DNA of 64,000 bases, from NCBI GenBank assembly GCA_017456765.1, contig JAFTIR010000039.1, positions 157,832-221,831 of the forward strand. The letters run 5' to 3'. This stretch comes from Clostridia bacterium (GTDB taxonomy: Bacteria; Bacillota; Clostridia; Oscillospirales; CAG-382). A model generated the notes under the pieces. The model was not told where the DNA came from, did no database searches, and saw only the letters and a list, made by a program, of their open reading frames with translations. This document shows, piece by piece, positions 1-7,584 of this stretch (positions are counted from its first letter, which is position 1; the number at the start of each line of letters is the position of its first letter). The translations under genes and the position numbers were made by a program.

Positions 1-252
1 TGGATGGTTCTTTACCTGGTAATAGGTAATATAGTATGGTTTGTACCCTTCGGTTTTCTGTTGCCTGAGATATGGAAAAACCTAAAATTGCGGATTGTTG
101 TACCTTTTGGCTTTTTGCTGTCCCTGACCATTGAAACCGGTCAACTTTTGCTGCATAAGGGCATGTTTGAAATTGACGACCTTGTTCTTAACACATTTGG
201 TACAGCAATCGGATATTTCGTATATAAAATTTACAGGAGCTTCAGAAAATGA
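1..252 (+). CDS. VanZ-like membrane protein, C-terminal part only
   Basis: The reading frame is already open at base 1, so the 5' end lies outside the window; 83 codons are visible. The piece is hydrophobic with two or three membrane segments and carries the acidic pair followed by N-T-x-G-T-A-I-G-Y (about residues 60-72), which matches the end of the VanZ family (F-x-D-D-x-x-x-N-t-x-G). VanZ-like proteins are small polytopic membrane proteins; one confers low-level teicoplanin resistance, but most have no known role and resistance should not be assumed. The stop codon lies inside the loop of the hairpin that ends the transcript. Confidence 0.75.
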   Translation, partial: WMVLYLVIGNIVWFVPFGFLLPEIWKNLKLRIVVPFGFLLSLTIETGQLLLHKGMFEIDDLVLNTFGTAIGYFVYKIYRSFRK

Positions 253-267
253 AGCCCCTGTTTTTTT
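235..267 (+). terminator. Rho-independent terminator of the VanZ-like gene
   Basis: A nine-base stem (235-243 with 251-259, one mismatch) is followed by seven T residues at 261-267. The stop codon of the gene is in the loop. The hairpin also sits just beyond the end of the minus-strand dehydrogenase, but has no T run in that direction. Confidence 0.8.
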
Positions 268-279
268 GTTATTGAATTG

Positions 280-1287
280 TTAAATAGAACTGCTGTATAT
301 TCTTTCTATAAGCTCTACGGGAACTTTGCCCTCGTTTTCGTCGATGTATTCAAGCTCCTCGCCGTTTATGACGTCAATAAAATCTTCTATCTGGCGTTTG
401 TGACCCGAACTGTCTAAGAACTGATTGCTTGTTGCAGCACCCGAAGAAACAAACTTTTCACAAGGCATTTCTTTTCCGTTTATAATAAGCCTTACAAGCT
501 TTGTTTCGATAAGATGAGCATAGCCGCATGTTCCGTAAATCTTTGTTTCTCGGTCAAAGCCCGGAGGCACCGCGGTGCTTGCCGTTATAATTCCAAGTGC
601 ACCATTTTCAAACTCGAGATTTGCTACCGCCATGTCTTCCACTTCAATGTCATGTGCTACCGTTCTTACAATACTTGTGACCTTTGCCACCTTTCCCACA
701 AGATAGCCGATAAGGTCAACCCCGTGTATTCCCTGATTCATAAGAGCTCCGCCGCCGTCCATTTTTTTGCTTCCGCGCCAGCTTCCCTTGTAATACTCGT
801 CATCGCGGTAGTAATTCATGTTCAGTTCCACAAGAAGAACCTTTCCGAGCGTGCCTGTATCTATAAGAGACTTCAGCTTTTTAATGTCGGGAGCGGTACG
901 CATCTGGGAGATAACAGTAAGTTTACCCTTTGATTTCTTTGCAACTTCTATTATTCTGTCACAGTCGCTTGTTTTAATTGCCATAGGCTTTTCGAGAATC
1001 ACATTCTTGTCAGCCTCAAGTATTTTAATGGCAATATCTGCGTGTGTTCCGCTGGGCGTGCAAACACTTATTACATCAACATCGGGACTTTCAAGCATTT
1101 CGTCAAGAGAACTGAATGCTTTGATTGAGTGATTTTCGGCAAAAGAAAGGGCGGCTTTTTCAGATATGTCGGCACAAGCATAAAGCTCTGCGTCTTCGAT
1201 TCTCTTTATTACTGCCGCGTGTGTTTTTGCAATAACTCCGCAGCCAAAAATTCCAAAGCGTGTTTTGTTCATTATATTGCCTGCCAT
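280..1287 (-). CDS. Gfo/Idh/MocA family NAD(P)-dependent oxidoreductase
   Basis: 335 aa, the usual size for the family. The N-terminal Rossmann half carries G-x-G-x-x-A (GCGVIAKTH, about residues 15-23) and the family E-K-P (EKPMA, about 99-103); the C-terminal half has GIHGVDL (about 187-193), where the conserved histidine normally acts in hydride transfer. Members oxidise or reduce a ring hydroxyl/keto group of sugars, cyclitols or sugar nucleotides; the substrate cannot be read from the sequence. The start could be the ATG at 1287, three bases after the stop of the aminotransferase gene, or the ATG at 1272 (MNKTRFG). It is the last gene of an operon amidohydrolase-aminotransferase-dehydrogenase, suggesting that it makes or uses the keto group handled by the aminotransferase. 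Confidence 0.85.
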   Translation of the reverse strand: MAGNIMNKTRFGIFGCGVIAKTHAAVIKRIEDAELYACADISEKAALSFAENHSIKAFSSLDEMLESPDVDVISVCTPSGTHADIAIKILEADKNVILEKPMAIKTSDCDRIIEVAKKSKGKLTVISQMRTAPDIKKLKSLIDTGTLGKVLLVELNMNYYRDDEYYKGSWRGSKKMDGGGALMNQGIHGVDLIGYLVGKVAKVTSIVRTVAHDIEVEDMAVANLEFENGALGIITASTAVPPGFDRETKIYGTCGYAHLIETKLVRLIINGKEMPCEKFVSSGAATSNQFLDSSGHKRQIEDFIDVINGEELEYIDENEGKVPVELIERIYSSSI

Positions 1288-1290
1288 ATC

Positions 1291-2640
1291 TTATTTTTTC
1301 TTCTGCTGGTCTGCAGCGTTTTCCGCACCGTGCCATCTGCCGCCCTGGGTCTTGTCGGTATCACCTTCAAGAAGGTCTTTGTAGTTTTCGGCAACCTTTC
1401 TGTATGCTGCGGCAAAGAGGTCAATCCATTCCTTGTCAAAGTGCTTGAACCACGGAGCACTGATGTTGTATATTTCATCCGAAGGAGCAAGATATTTGTC
1501 GTCTTCTCTTACATCTCTGTCGGAAAAAGCGATTCTTGAGGGTTTGCCTGTGTTATAGAAGTCAAATGTCTTGAAGAAGTTGTGAGTATGAAGGTTGAAA
1601 TTTGCACCTTCCCAGCAAATGCTTGCCTTGTTCCATTCGGCTGTTACTGCCTGGCAGAATCTCTTTGAAGAAAGACCTTCGAAGTATTCGGGATAGTAGG
1701 AAATCATTGGGCTGTAGAAAGCACCCATGCTGGAGCCGTCGGATTCGTCAACTCTGATAGGTGAAAGGCCGGGAATTCCTTCAATCTGGTCATAGAAATA
1801 GTTCATTGCACGTCTGATTTCGGCACTTCTTTCGTCAAAGTATTTGAGCTGTCCTATTGCAAGAGCACTTGAAACCTGGTTGGCTCTGCCCTTTACACCG
1901 CCGATGGCAATGTGGAAATAGTCCTTGAGCTCGTCGCTTTCTGTGATGTGAGCAGCGTTATTTCTTTCGTAGTGACCGTAAGCGAGGGCTCTTTCGTAGA
2001 GTTTTTTGTCGTCTGTTACAATCATACCAAGCTCGCCCGCAGCAAATGCCTTTGTGCTCATCATACTCATTGCTGCAATGTGTCCGAAGTTACCGCACTT
2101 TGTGCCTTTGAACTTTGAGCCGTGAGCATGTGAAACATCTTCAATTACATAAAGACCGTGCTTGTTGGCGATTTCCATGATTTTGTCCATTTCGCAAGGG
2201 TATGCATAGTAGTGAACAACCATGATTGCCTTTGTTTTGGGAGTGATGCAGCGTTCAAGGTCTTCGGGGTCCATGCTGAGTTTATGATTGATGTTGCAGA
2301 AAACGGCAGAAGCACCAAAGTTTATTGCCTGGGAAATGCTTCCCCAGTATGTCTTTGTGGGGCAGATGATTTCATCGCCCATACCGAGTCCTATTGCGAA
2401 CATTGCGGCAGAGAGTGACATTGTACCGTTAGTAAACGCAAGAGCATACTTTCTGCCCTGCCACTCAGCAAACTGCTGCTGGAATTTTTCTGTAATGTCT
2501 GTAAAGGAAAACTTGTTGTTGACGACAACGTCCATTACCGCTTCCTTGTCTTCTTCTGTAATTATAGGCCACTTAAAAAGGCTTTTGTCGGGCATTTCCT
2601 TGATTATGGGTTCTCCTCCGAGTAATGCAAGCTTTGACAT
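1291..2640 (-). CDS. DegT/DnrJ/EryC1/StrS-type PLP aminotransferase
   Basis: 449 aa from the ATG at 2640, which has AAAGGAG eight bases upstream. The fold-type I pattern is clear: an N-terminal substrate segment with FTNGTMSLSAA (phosphate-binding turn), an EDVSHAHGSKF segment (aspartate that contacts the PLP ring nitrogen, about residue 180), and SMMSTKAFAAGELGM with the Schiff-base lysine near residue 200. The family is called sugar aminotransferases; it moves an amino group between glutamate or glutamine and a keto-sugar or keto-cyclitol. It is somewhat longer than the usual 370-400 aa, with the extra length at the C-terminus. It lies between an amidohydrolase and a Gfo/Idh/MocA dehydrogenase in one operon. 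Whether it works in synthesis or breakdown of an amino sugar is open. Confidence 0.85.
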   Translation of the reverse strand: MSKLALLGGEPIIKEMPDKSLFKWPIITEEDKEAVMDVVVNNKFSFTDITEKFQQQFAEWQGRKYALAFTNGTMSLSAAMFAIGLGMGDEIICPTKTYWGSISQAINFGASAVFCNINHKLSMDPEDLERCITPKTKAIMVVHYYAYPCEMDKIMEIANKHGLYVIEDVSHAHGSKFKGTKCGNFGHIAAMSMMSTKAFAAGELGMIVTDDKKLYERALAYGHYERNNAAHITESDELKDYFHIAIGGVKGRANQVSSALAIGQLKYFDERSAEIRRAMNYFYDQIEGIPGLSPIRVDESDGSSMGAFYSPMISYYPEYFEGLSSKRFCQAVTAEWNKASICWEGANFNLHTHNFFKTFDFYNTGKPSRIAFSDRDVREDDKYLAPSDEIYNISAPWFKHFDKEWIDLFAAAYRKVAENYKDLLEGDTDKTQGGRWHGAENAADQQKKK

Positions 2641-2662
2641 GATAAATTCTCCTTTGTATATG

Positions 2663-3577
2663 TTATTCTTTGTCACTGAGTCCGAGAAGCTTTATTGCAT
2701 TTCCGCGGACAAACTTGTAATAATTTTCTTCGCTTATTCTTTTATCTTCTCTGAATTTGTTAAGGAAATCATTAAAAACATACTGATGAGTGTTGAAAGA
2801 ATGGCAGATGTCACAGCCGTAAAGTATGCGGTCGGAAAATTCTGCAATAAATCTTTCTGCAAAATCAGGGTCGCGCATAAGGGCGTTTGAACCGCTTCCT
2901 GCCGAACAGTCGCAGTAGAGATTTGGGTACTTTCTGAGAAGTTCAACAAGTCGTCCCTCGGTTACTTTGCCCTTGGGGGCTCCGCCTCTGTTTTCATCCG
3001 AAGCATCGCTTGAAATTTCTGCCCAGAAAGGCTGTGAGTGACCGAGAATCTTAAGATTTGGGTGCTTTGCAAGCATTTTTTCAAGTCTTGGCAGACCAAG
3101 CTCATCGACAATGCCGTACATACCGCCAAACTGTGTTGCAATATGTATTGTAACGGGCATATCGCAGGCAGCACAGTGATAGAAAAGATTGTCCATCATG
3201 GGATCGTCTGCATAAAACTGCGCAGTAAGCTCGCCCATGCCCTTTGCACCAACCGATTTGTAGAAATTCAGAAGCTCCGAAATGTCTGCTTTATCATGGT
3301 TTCCGTTGGCTCTCGGGTCAATTCCGCAAAACCATAAAAATCTTTCGGGGTACTTGTCGGCAAGGTATTTGCATCCGCCGGAAGTAAACTGGTCTGTATG
3401 ATATTCCGAAGAATTCAGAGGAAGAAGAACCCCTTTTTCAATGTCAAGTTCGTCATAAAATTTTATTACTTCTTCGGCACTTATCCAGCGATAGCCGCCT
3501 CTTATTTTCAAAGGCACGGTACATTCCGGAAAGGGAGTGGCATGTGCATGAATATCTATTTTTCTGATACGTTCCAA
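2663..3577 (-). CDS. Metal-dependent amidohydrolase (amidohydro_2, TIM barrel)
   Basis: 304 aa from a TTG start at 3577, which has the Shine-Dalgarno AAGGGGG seven bases upstream. An ATG at 3619 is in frame but lies upstream of the likely transcription start, so it was not used. Metal-ligand motifs of the COG2159 type are visible: HxH in KIDIHAHATPF near the N-terminus, a histidine in TIHIATQFGG (mid-protein), GHSQPFW, and the late aspartate in LYGCDICHS. Such enzymes hydrolyse or decarboxylate cyclic substrates, including sugar lactones. First gene of the operon with the aminotransferase (22-base gap) and the dehydrogenase. A lactonase role after sugar oxidation would fit, but this is inference. 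Confidence 0.8.
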   Translation of the reverse strand: MERIRKIDIHAHATPFPECTVPLKIRGGYRWISAEEVIKFYDELDIEKGVLLPLNSSEYHTDQFTSGGCKYLADKYPERFLWFCGIDPRANGNHDKADISELLNFYKSVGAKGMGELTAQFYADDPMMDNLFYHCAACDMPVTIHIATQFGGMYGIVDELGLPRLEKMLAKHPNLKILGHSQPFWAEISSDASDENRGGAPKGKVTEGRLVELLRKYPNLYCDCSAGSGSNALMRDPDFAERFIAEFSDRILYGCDICHSFNTHQYVFNDFLNKFREDKRISEENYYKFVRGNAIKLLGLSDKE

Positions 3578-3609
3578 GAAAAGACCCCCTTGCGTTTTTT
3601 CTTTACTCC

Positions 3610-3638
3610 ATGATAACACTAAAACCGCAAAAAAACAA
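3610..3638 (-). promoter_or_regulatory. Probable promoter of the amidohydrolase operon
   Basis: On the minus strand: -35 TTGTTT (3633-3638), 17-base spacer, -10 TATCAT (3610-3615). Transcription would start about 3603, leaving a leader of about 25 bases before the TTG start at 3577. The -35 box is weak, as expected for an activator-dependent promoter next to AraC genes. Confidence 0.5.
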
Positions 3639-3692
3639 TTGGTATATTTGCTTTAAAATTGTGCTATCTTGCTCTTTTTCCGTATTTTGCTC

Positions 3693-3734
3693 GAAAAATA
3701 CCACGTTCTCTGCCGTTTTAACAAAGAACGTGGT
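3693..3734 (-). terminator. Terminator of the first AraC gene
   Basis: A perfect ten-base stem (3700-3709 with 3725-3734) is followed on the minus strand by A then five T. It separates the regulator genes from the amidohydrolase operon. Confidence 0.75.
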
Positions 3735-3738
3735 GATT

Positions 3739-4596
3739 TTATTTGAGTTTTCTTGCTTTGCTGGGAGAGGTGCCTTTAATGCGCTTATAGCACTGATAAA
3801 AATAGCTCACATCCCCGAAGCCGCAGGTTTCTGCAATGCTTTTTATGCTCTGATTTTCGTCTTTGAGCATGGAGTCTGCAAGGGAAATTCTGTAATTTAT
3901 AATGTACTGGGTGACGGTCATTCCCATGTGCTGTTTGAAAACGCGGCAGAAATGGTATTTGCTGATATTGCAAAGCTCGCTCAGCTCGTCAACGGTTATG
4001 GTTTTAGAGTAGTCGCTGAAAATTTTCTGAAGTGCAGGGGCGATGATGTCACCCTTGTGAATGCTATCGTGCTTTGGTGAGGACTCTTTTGAAGCGGATA
4101 GCTCATTCCTCAGAAGCAGTGCAAAAAACTCACAAAGTAAATTTGCAATGATAGTGCGGTAGTATTCTTTCTGCTCTTGTATTTCTTCTCTTATGCGAAG
4201 CATTATTTGTTCAAGCAGACGGTTGCCTTTTATGTGGTTGTTGAATTTTTGCCCGTCAACCAACAGTATCCTGCGCAGGTCTATACCGCTGATGCCGTTG
4301 TCAGCAAGAAAATCCAAATCTACAATCAGGCTGTAATACTTTCCGTTATATACATCGTTTACTATGTTTGCGTGTATTTCATAAGGGTTTACTATTGTTA
4401 TATCTCCGCTTTCGGCGACAATTACCTCGGAATCAATCATAATCATTGAACGGCCTTCGTAAAAAAGCTTGATTTCAATGTCCTCATGGAAAGCTTTTGC
4501 ATAGCGCGAGCCATGACTCTCAGAAGAAATGATTTTGAAGTCGTCAGAATGGTATACAATGTTCTGATGCAGAGTTTTTTCGTTTTTACTCTTCAT
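3739..4596 (-). CDS. AraC-family transcriptional regulator with cupin-type sensor domain
   Basis: 285 aa from the ATG at 4596, with AGAGG six bases upstream (a TTG two codons earlier is in frame but badly placed). The N-terminal part (about 20-130) is beta-rich and looks like the AraC ligand-binding cupin, including GDITIVNPYEIH. The last 100 residues hold the two helix-turn-helix motifs: ITVDELSELCNISKYHFCRVF and SIKSIAETCGFGDVSYFYQC. It follows another AraC gene by 26 bases on the same strand and lies just upstream of the amidohydrolase operon, so it probably controls that operon in response to its sugar substrate. Confidence 0.9.
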   Translation of the reverse strand: MKSKNEKTLHQNIVYHSDDFKIISSESHGSRYAKAFHEDIEIKLFYEGRSMIMIDSEVIVAESGDITIVNPYEIHANIVNDVYNGKYYSLIVDLDFLADNGISGIDLRRILLVDGQKFNNHIKGNRLLEQIMLRIREEIQEQKEYYRTIIANLLCEFFALLLRNELSASKESSPKHDSIHKGDIIAPALQKIFSDYSKTITVDELSELCNISKYHFCRVFKQHMGMTVTQYIINYRISLADSMLKDENQSIKSIAETCGFGDVSYFYQCYKRIKGTSPSKARKLK

Positions 4597-4622
4597 AATC
4601 AACCTCTTGAAGTGCTGTGAGA

Positions 4623-5438
4623 TTACGAAAGGGTGGTAGTATTCAGCTTCCGGTATTTGTAAGGCGTATAGTCAAACTTTTCCTTAAAACGCCGTGAAAA
4701 GTAAAATCTGTCGCAGAAGCCGAATTTTTCGCTTATTTCCTGAATGGGAACATCGGTTTTGATGAGCATTTTCTTTGCACTTTCAAAAACAATATCGTCG
4801 ATGTATTTACCTATGTTTACACCGACTTCGTCGCGAAAATGCTTAGAAAGTGTGGTCTGAGCAATAAACAGATTTTCGGACAAGGTTTTTACCGAAAGCT
4901 GTATCGAAAGATGTCCCTTTATGTAGTCGATGGCACGCTGTACCTGGGGAGAATATATTATGGAAGAAAGTTCCCTTGAACATTCTTCGGGAAAAAGGGA
5001 AAGTGCCAGGGCTGAAATTTCGTTTTTCAGCTTCAATGTATCAATAAGATTTTCCGAGAAAAACATGCGCTTTATTTCTGCGATGCGTTCCTTTCCGAGA
5101 TTGCATGACAAAACTTTTCCGCATCCCGAAAACAAATCATAACCGTCAGGTCGGTTAATGCAGAAGTGAAAATATAATTTGGTGTATTTTTTGTCGCATG
5201 AGCCATTAAACACGAGCCCTGTCGGAATTATGTAGGCAAAACCCGGCTTTAGCACAATATCCTCTCCGCCTGCACTTACCTTCAATTCTCCGCTTTCCAC
5301 AAAATAGATTCTTGAATAGGGGGAGCATATTCCTGTCATATTCCATTCGCTGTCGCCGTGGACATATGCACTGTCATGAATTTCAAGCTCAATTTTATTT
5401 ACTGCGCTTGTAAATGATTTGTTGCAAAAACTCTCCAT
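4623..5438 (-). CDS. AraC-family transcriptional regulator
   Basis: 271 aa from the ATG at 5438 (MESFCNKSF), which has GGAG nine bases upstream; a GTG at 5462 is in frame but has no better site. The cupin half contains VLKPGFAYIIPTGLVF, and the DNA-binding half has LSVKTLSENLFIAQTTLSKHF and PIQEISEKFGFCDRFYFSRRF, the two HTH motifs of the family. It probably forms a two-gene transcript with the next AraC gene. Direct repeats just upstream (5511-5552) look like binding sites. Confidence 0.9.
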   Translation of the reverse strand: MESFCNKSFTSAVNKIELEIHDSAYVHGDSEWNMTGICSPYSRIYFVESGELKVSAGGEDIVLKPGFAYIIPTGLVFNGSCDKKYTKLYFHFCINRPDGYDLFSGCGKVLSCNLGKERIAEIKRMFFSENLIDTLKLKNEISALALSLFPEECSRELSSIIYSPQVQRAIDYIKGHLSIQLSVKTLSENLFIAQTTLSKHFRDEVGVNIGKYIDDIVFESAKKMLIKTDVPIQEISEKFGFCDRFYFSRRFKEKFDYTPYKYRKLNTTTLS

Positions 5439-5510
5439 GTAAAAAACTCCATTTTTTGGCACTCATATGTGCGTGTTTTTGTCGTTAAATACATATTAGC
5501 ATATATATAT

Positions 5511-5552
5511 GCAAAAAGCATTGCAAAAAGTGCTTTGGGGTATTGCAAAAAG
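5511..5552. promoter_or_regulatory. Three GCAAAAAG direct repeats, likely AraC operator
   Basis: GCAAAAAG occurs at 5511-5518, 5523-5530 and 5545-5552, spaced 12 and 22 bases apart, that is about one and two helical turns. AraC-family proteins commonly bind direct repeats with this geometry. The cluster lies between the second AraC gene and the terminator of the second dehydrogenase, upstream of the AraC gene on the minus strand. Confidence 0.55.
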
Positions 5553-5559
5553 TACGGAT

Positions 5560-5592
5560 AAAGAAAACACCGACATCTAAAGATGTCGGTGT
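5560..5592 (-). terminator. Terminator of the second Gfo/Idh/MocA gene
   Basis: A perfect 11-base stem (5567-5577 with 5582-5592) with a four-base loop is followed on the minus strand by TTTTCTTT. Confidence 0.85.
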
Positions 5593-5611
5593 AAATGCCA
5601 TAGATAATAAA

Positions 5612-6631
5612 TTATGCTTCGGGATACTGAATCTTGACAGGTCTGTCTTCCTTTGCGGACTGAACGGTTGCAACGCAAACTGCAACAGTCTTTGTTCCTT
5701 CCATGGAAGTGATGGGAACCTGATTGCCGGAGAGAAGTGCTTCAGCGAATACCTGAGCCTCGCCCTTTGTGTTGTGGTTGTTAACAACAGCACTGATTGT
5801 TTCTGTAACAAGACCCTTTTCATCATCCTGGTAATAAACTGTGATGTGGTCGCTTGTGTTGTCGCAGATGATTGTACCCTTTGTGCCGTTGAATACAGAA
5901 CGCATTGTGTAGGGACGTCTGCAGCCTGTGGAAACGAATACCTTACCGGAAACGTTATTGGGAAACTTGTAAAGAGCAACTGTACAGTCGTTTGTAGGCC
6001 AGTCTGTAAGACACTTGTGGTTTGCAAGAGCGTAAACTTCGGTGGGGTCGCCTGCAATCCAGCGGAGAAGGTCAACTGCATGACAGCCGCCGCCGATGAA
6101 ACCGTCTCTTTCGGGAGTAACTCTCCAGTCGTCGTAACCGCGGGAACCGCCGTAGTGGTGAGCGTATTCGCTTTCTACAAAGTAAAGCTCGCCGATTTTA
6201 CCTGAATCAACAACTTCTTTTGCCTTTACAAAGTTGTCTGTGAAACGACAAATCTGACCAACCATGAGTCTTCTGCCTGTTTCCTTTTCGACCCTCATCA
6301 TTTCTTTACATTCTTCCATTGTAAGAGCGAATGGCTTTTCGCACAGAACATCCTTGCCGGCTCTTAAGAATGCACAAACCATTTCGCAGTGAATCTGGTC
6401 AGGGACAACGAGAATAACTGCATCAACATTGTCGTCGTTAAGTAATTCCTTGTAGTCTGTTACAGCCTTTTCTACGCCGAACTTTTCCTTGCACTTTGCG
6501 AGTCTTCCGTCTCTTGCAGAGTCGCAGATAGCATAAAGGTTGATGCCTTCAATTTCCTTAAGACCCTGAAGATGGATTTCACCCATTGCGGAGCAGCCGA
6601 TAGCTGCAATATTCAAAATGTTTTTTGCCAT
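5612..6631 (-). CDS. Gfo/Idh/MocA family NAD(P)-dependent oxidoreductase
   Basis: 339 aa, ATG at 6631 behind AAAGGAAGG. Rossmann motif AAIGCSAMGEIH near the N-terminus, the family lysine in CEKPFAL (about residue 98), and GGGCHAVDLLRW (about 180-191) with the conserved histidine. It is a distinct paralogue of the dehydrogenase at 280-1287, with little similarity outside the motifs, so the two probably act on different substrates or steps. It has its own promoter and terminator and is transcribed divergently from an AraC gene, which is the likely regulator. Confidence 0.88.
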   Translation of the reverse strand: MAKNILNIAAIGCSAMGEIHLQGLKEIEGINLYAICDSARDGRLAKCKEKFGVEKAVTDYKELLNDDNVDAVILVVPDQIHCEMVCAFLRAGKDVLCEKPFALTMEECKEMMRVEKETGRRLMVGQICRFTDNFVKAKEVVDSGKIGELYFVESEYAHHYGGSRGYDDWRVTPERDGFIGGGCHAVDLLRWIAGDPTEVYALANHKCLTDWPTNDCTVALYKFPNNVSGKVFVSTGCRRPYTMRSVFNGTKGTIICDNTSDHITVYYQDDEKGLVTETISAVVNNHNTKGEAQVFAEALLSGNQVPITSMEGTKTVAVCVATVQSAKEDRPVKIQYPEA

Positions 6632-6663
6632 AGTACTTGCCTTCCTTTCATTTTTATGATATG

Positions 6664-6692
6664 ATTATAGCATAGGTGGGAATGGACGACAA
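6664..6692 (-). promoter_or_regulatory. Promoter of the second Gfo/Idh/MocA gene
   Basis: On the minus strand: -35 TTGTCG (6687-6692), 17-base spacer, perfect -10 TATAAT (6664-6669). It sits in the 109-base divergent region shared with the AraC gene at 6741. Confidence 0.7.
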
Positions 6693-6740
6693 TACAAGTT
6701 TGTTTGTTGTTTTCTTCAATTTGTTGTGTGAGGTGATAAT

Positions 6741-7544
6741 ATGCGATACGAACATTTTATAAAGGAACACAGGGAGGAACCGTCTATATGCCATTGCGGA
6801 AAAGACGAGAACTTAAATCCCGGGGTTATATACGGACCCGTTATCAGGGATATTTATATTGTTGAGTGCTGTACTGCGGGCTTTGGCTCGGTCATTGTAA
6901 ACGGCACGGAGTTCCCACTCAGAAAAGGAGATTGCTATTTTCTTTTTCCCGGGGATACTGTGACTCACACAGCGGCAAAGCGTGAGCCGAGAGAAGGCGT
7001 TTGGTGTGCCATGGACGGACTTCAGATAGGCGGAGTACTTGCAAAGGCAGGTATTACGAGCGAGTCGCCCTTTGCACCTGCCGAGGCATTTGATGAAATA
7101 ACGGACATTGTAAAACAAGTGGTAAATATGAAAGAGGAAAATGACGCGGGCGCGGATCTTCGAAGAACCTCTCTTGTGTATTCAATTCTCGGAAGTCTTA
7201 TGAAATATACCTCTGCCACCTCGGATAAAAATATATGGGTAAAAAAAGCAATAGGTGTAATGGAAACCAATTATCATGAAGATTTAAAGGTCGAGGACAT
7301 TGCTTTTGCCATAGGACTTGACAGAAGCTATTTTTCAACACTTTTCAAATCACAGACAGGAAAAACTCCCCATGCTTATCTTACCTCGCTCCGTATAAAA
7401 AAAGCCTGTACACTCATTGAACAGCAGAACTTTTCGGTGTCGCAGGCGGCGATTTCTGTGGGACTTGACTGGAGAAATTTTGCAAGACTTTTCAAAAAAG
7501 AAACGGGAAAAACTCCCCGGGAATATCTTTCAAAGGTGAAGTGA
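6741..7544 (+). CDS. AraC-family transcriptional regulator
   Basis: 267 aa, ATG at 6741 behind GAGGTGATA. The N-terminal cupin half has FPLRKGDCYFLFPGDTVTH (ligand-binding beta barrel). The C-terminal 100 residues contain LKVEDIAFAIGLDRSYFSTLF and SVSQAAISVGLDWRNFARLF, the two HTH motifs, with the family ending TGKTPREYL. It is divergent from the dehydrogenase gene 5612-6631, suggesting that it controls that gene. Confidence 0.9.
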   Translation: MRYEHFIKEHREEPSICHCGKDENLNPGVIYGPVIRDIYIVECCTAGFGSVIVNGTEFPLRKGDCYFLFPGDTVTHTAAKREPREGVWCAMDGLQIGGVLAKAGITSESPFAPAEAFDEITDIVKQVVNMKEENDAGADLRRTSLVYSILGSLMKYTSATSDKNIWVKKAIGVMETNYHEDLKVEDIAFAIGLDRSYFSTLFKSQTGKTPHAYLTSLRIKKACTLIEQQNFSVSQAAISVGLDWRNFARLFKKETGKTPREYLSKVK

Positions 7545-7551
7545 AACAAAA

Positions 7552-7584
7552 AACAATGCCCTTGCGAGACGCAAGGGCATTGTT
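7552..7584 (-). terminator. Terminator after the DUF3794/LysM gene
   Basis: A perfect 15-base stem (7552-7566 with 7570-7584) and three-base loop. The T-rich tail is on the minus-strand side (TTTTTTGTTT), so it mainly ends the sporulation transcript; it starts one base from the stop codon of that gene and may also block read-through from the AraC gene. Confidence 0.85.

Noticed and set aside
1..252. Considered as a teicoplanin resistance gene
   Set aside because: The fragment only shows the broad VanZ-family end; no other van genes are present.
3610..4080. A long plus-strand frame opposite the first AraC gene
   Set aside because: It is a shadow of a clear AraC gene, has no ribosome binding site and no motif.
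7552..7584. Considered as the terminator for the plus-strand AraC gene
   Set aside because: The T-rich tail is only on the minus strand side; a role in the plus direction is possible but weaker.
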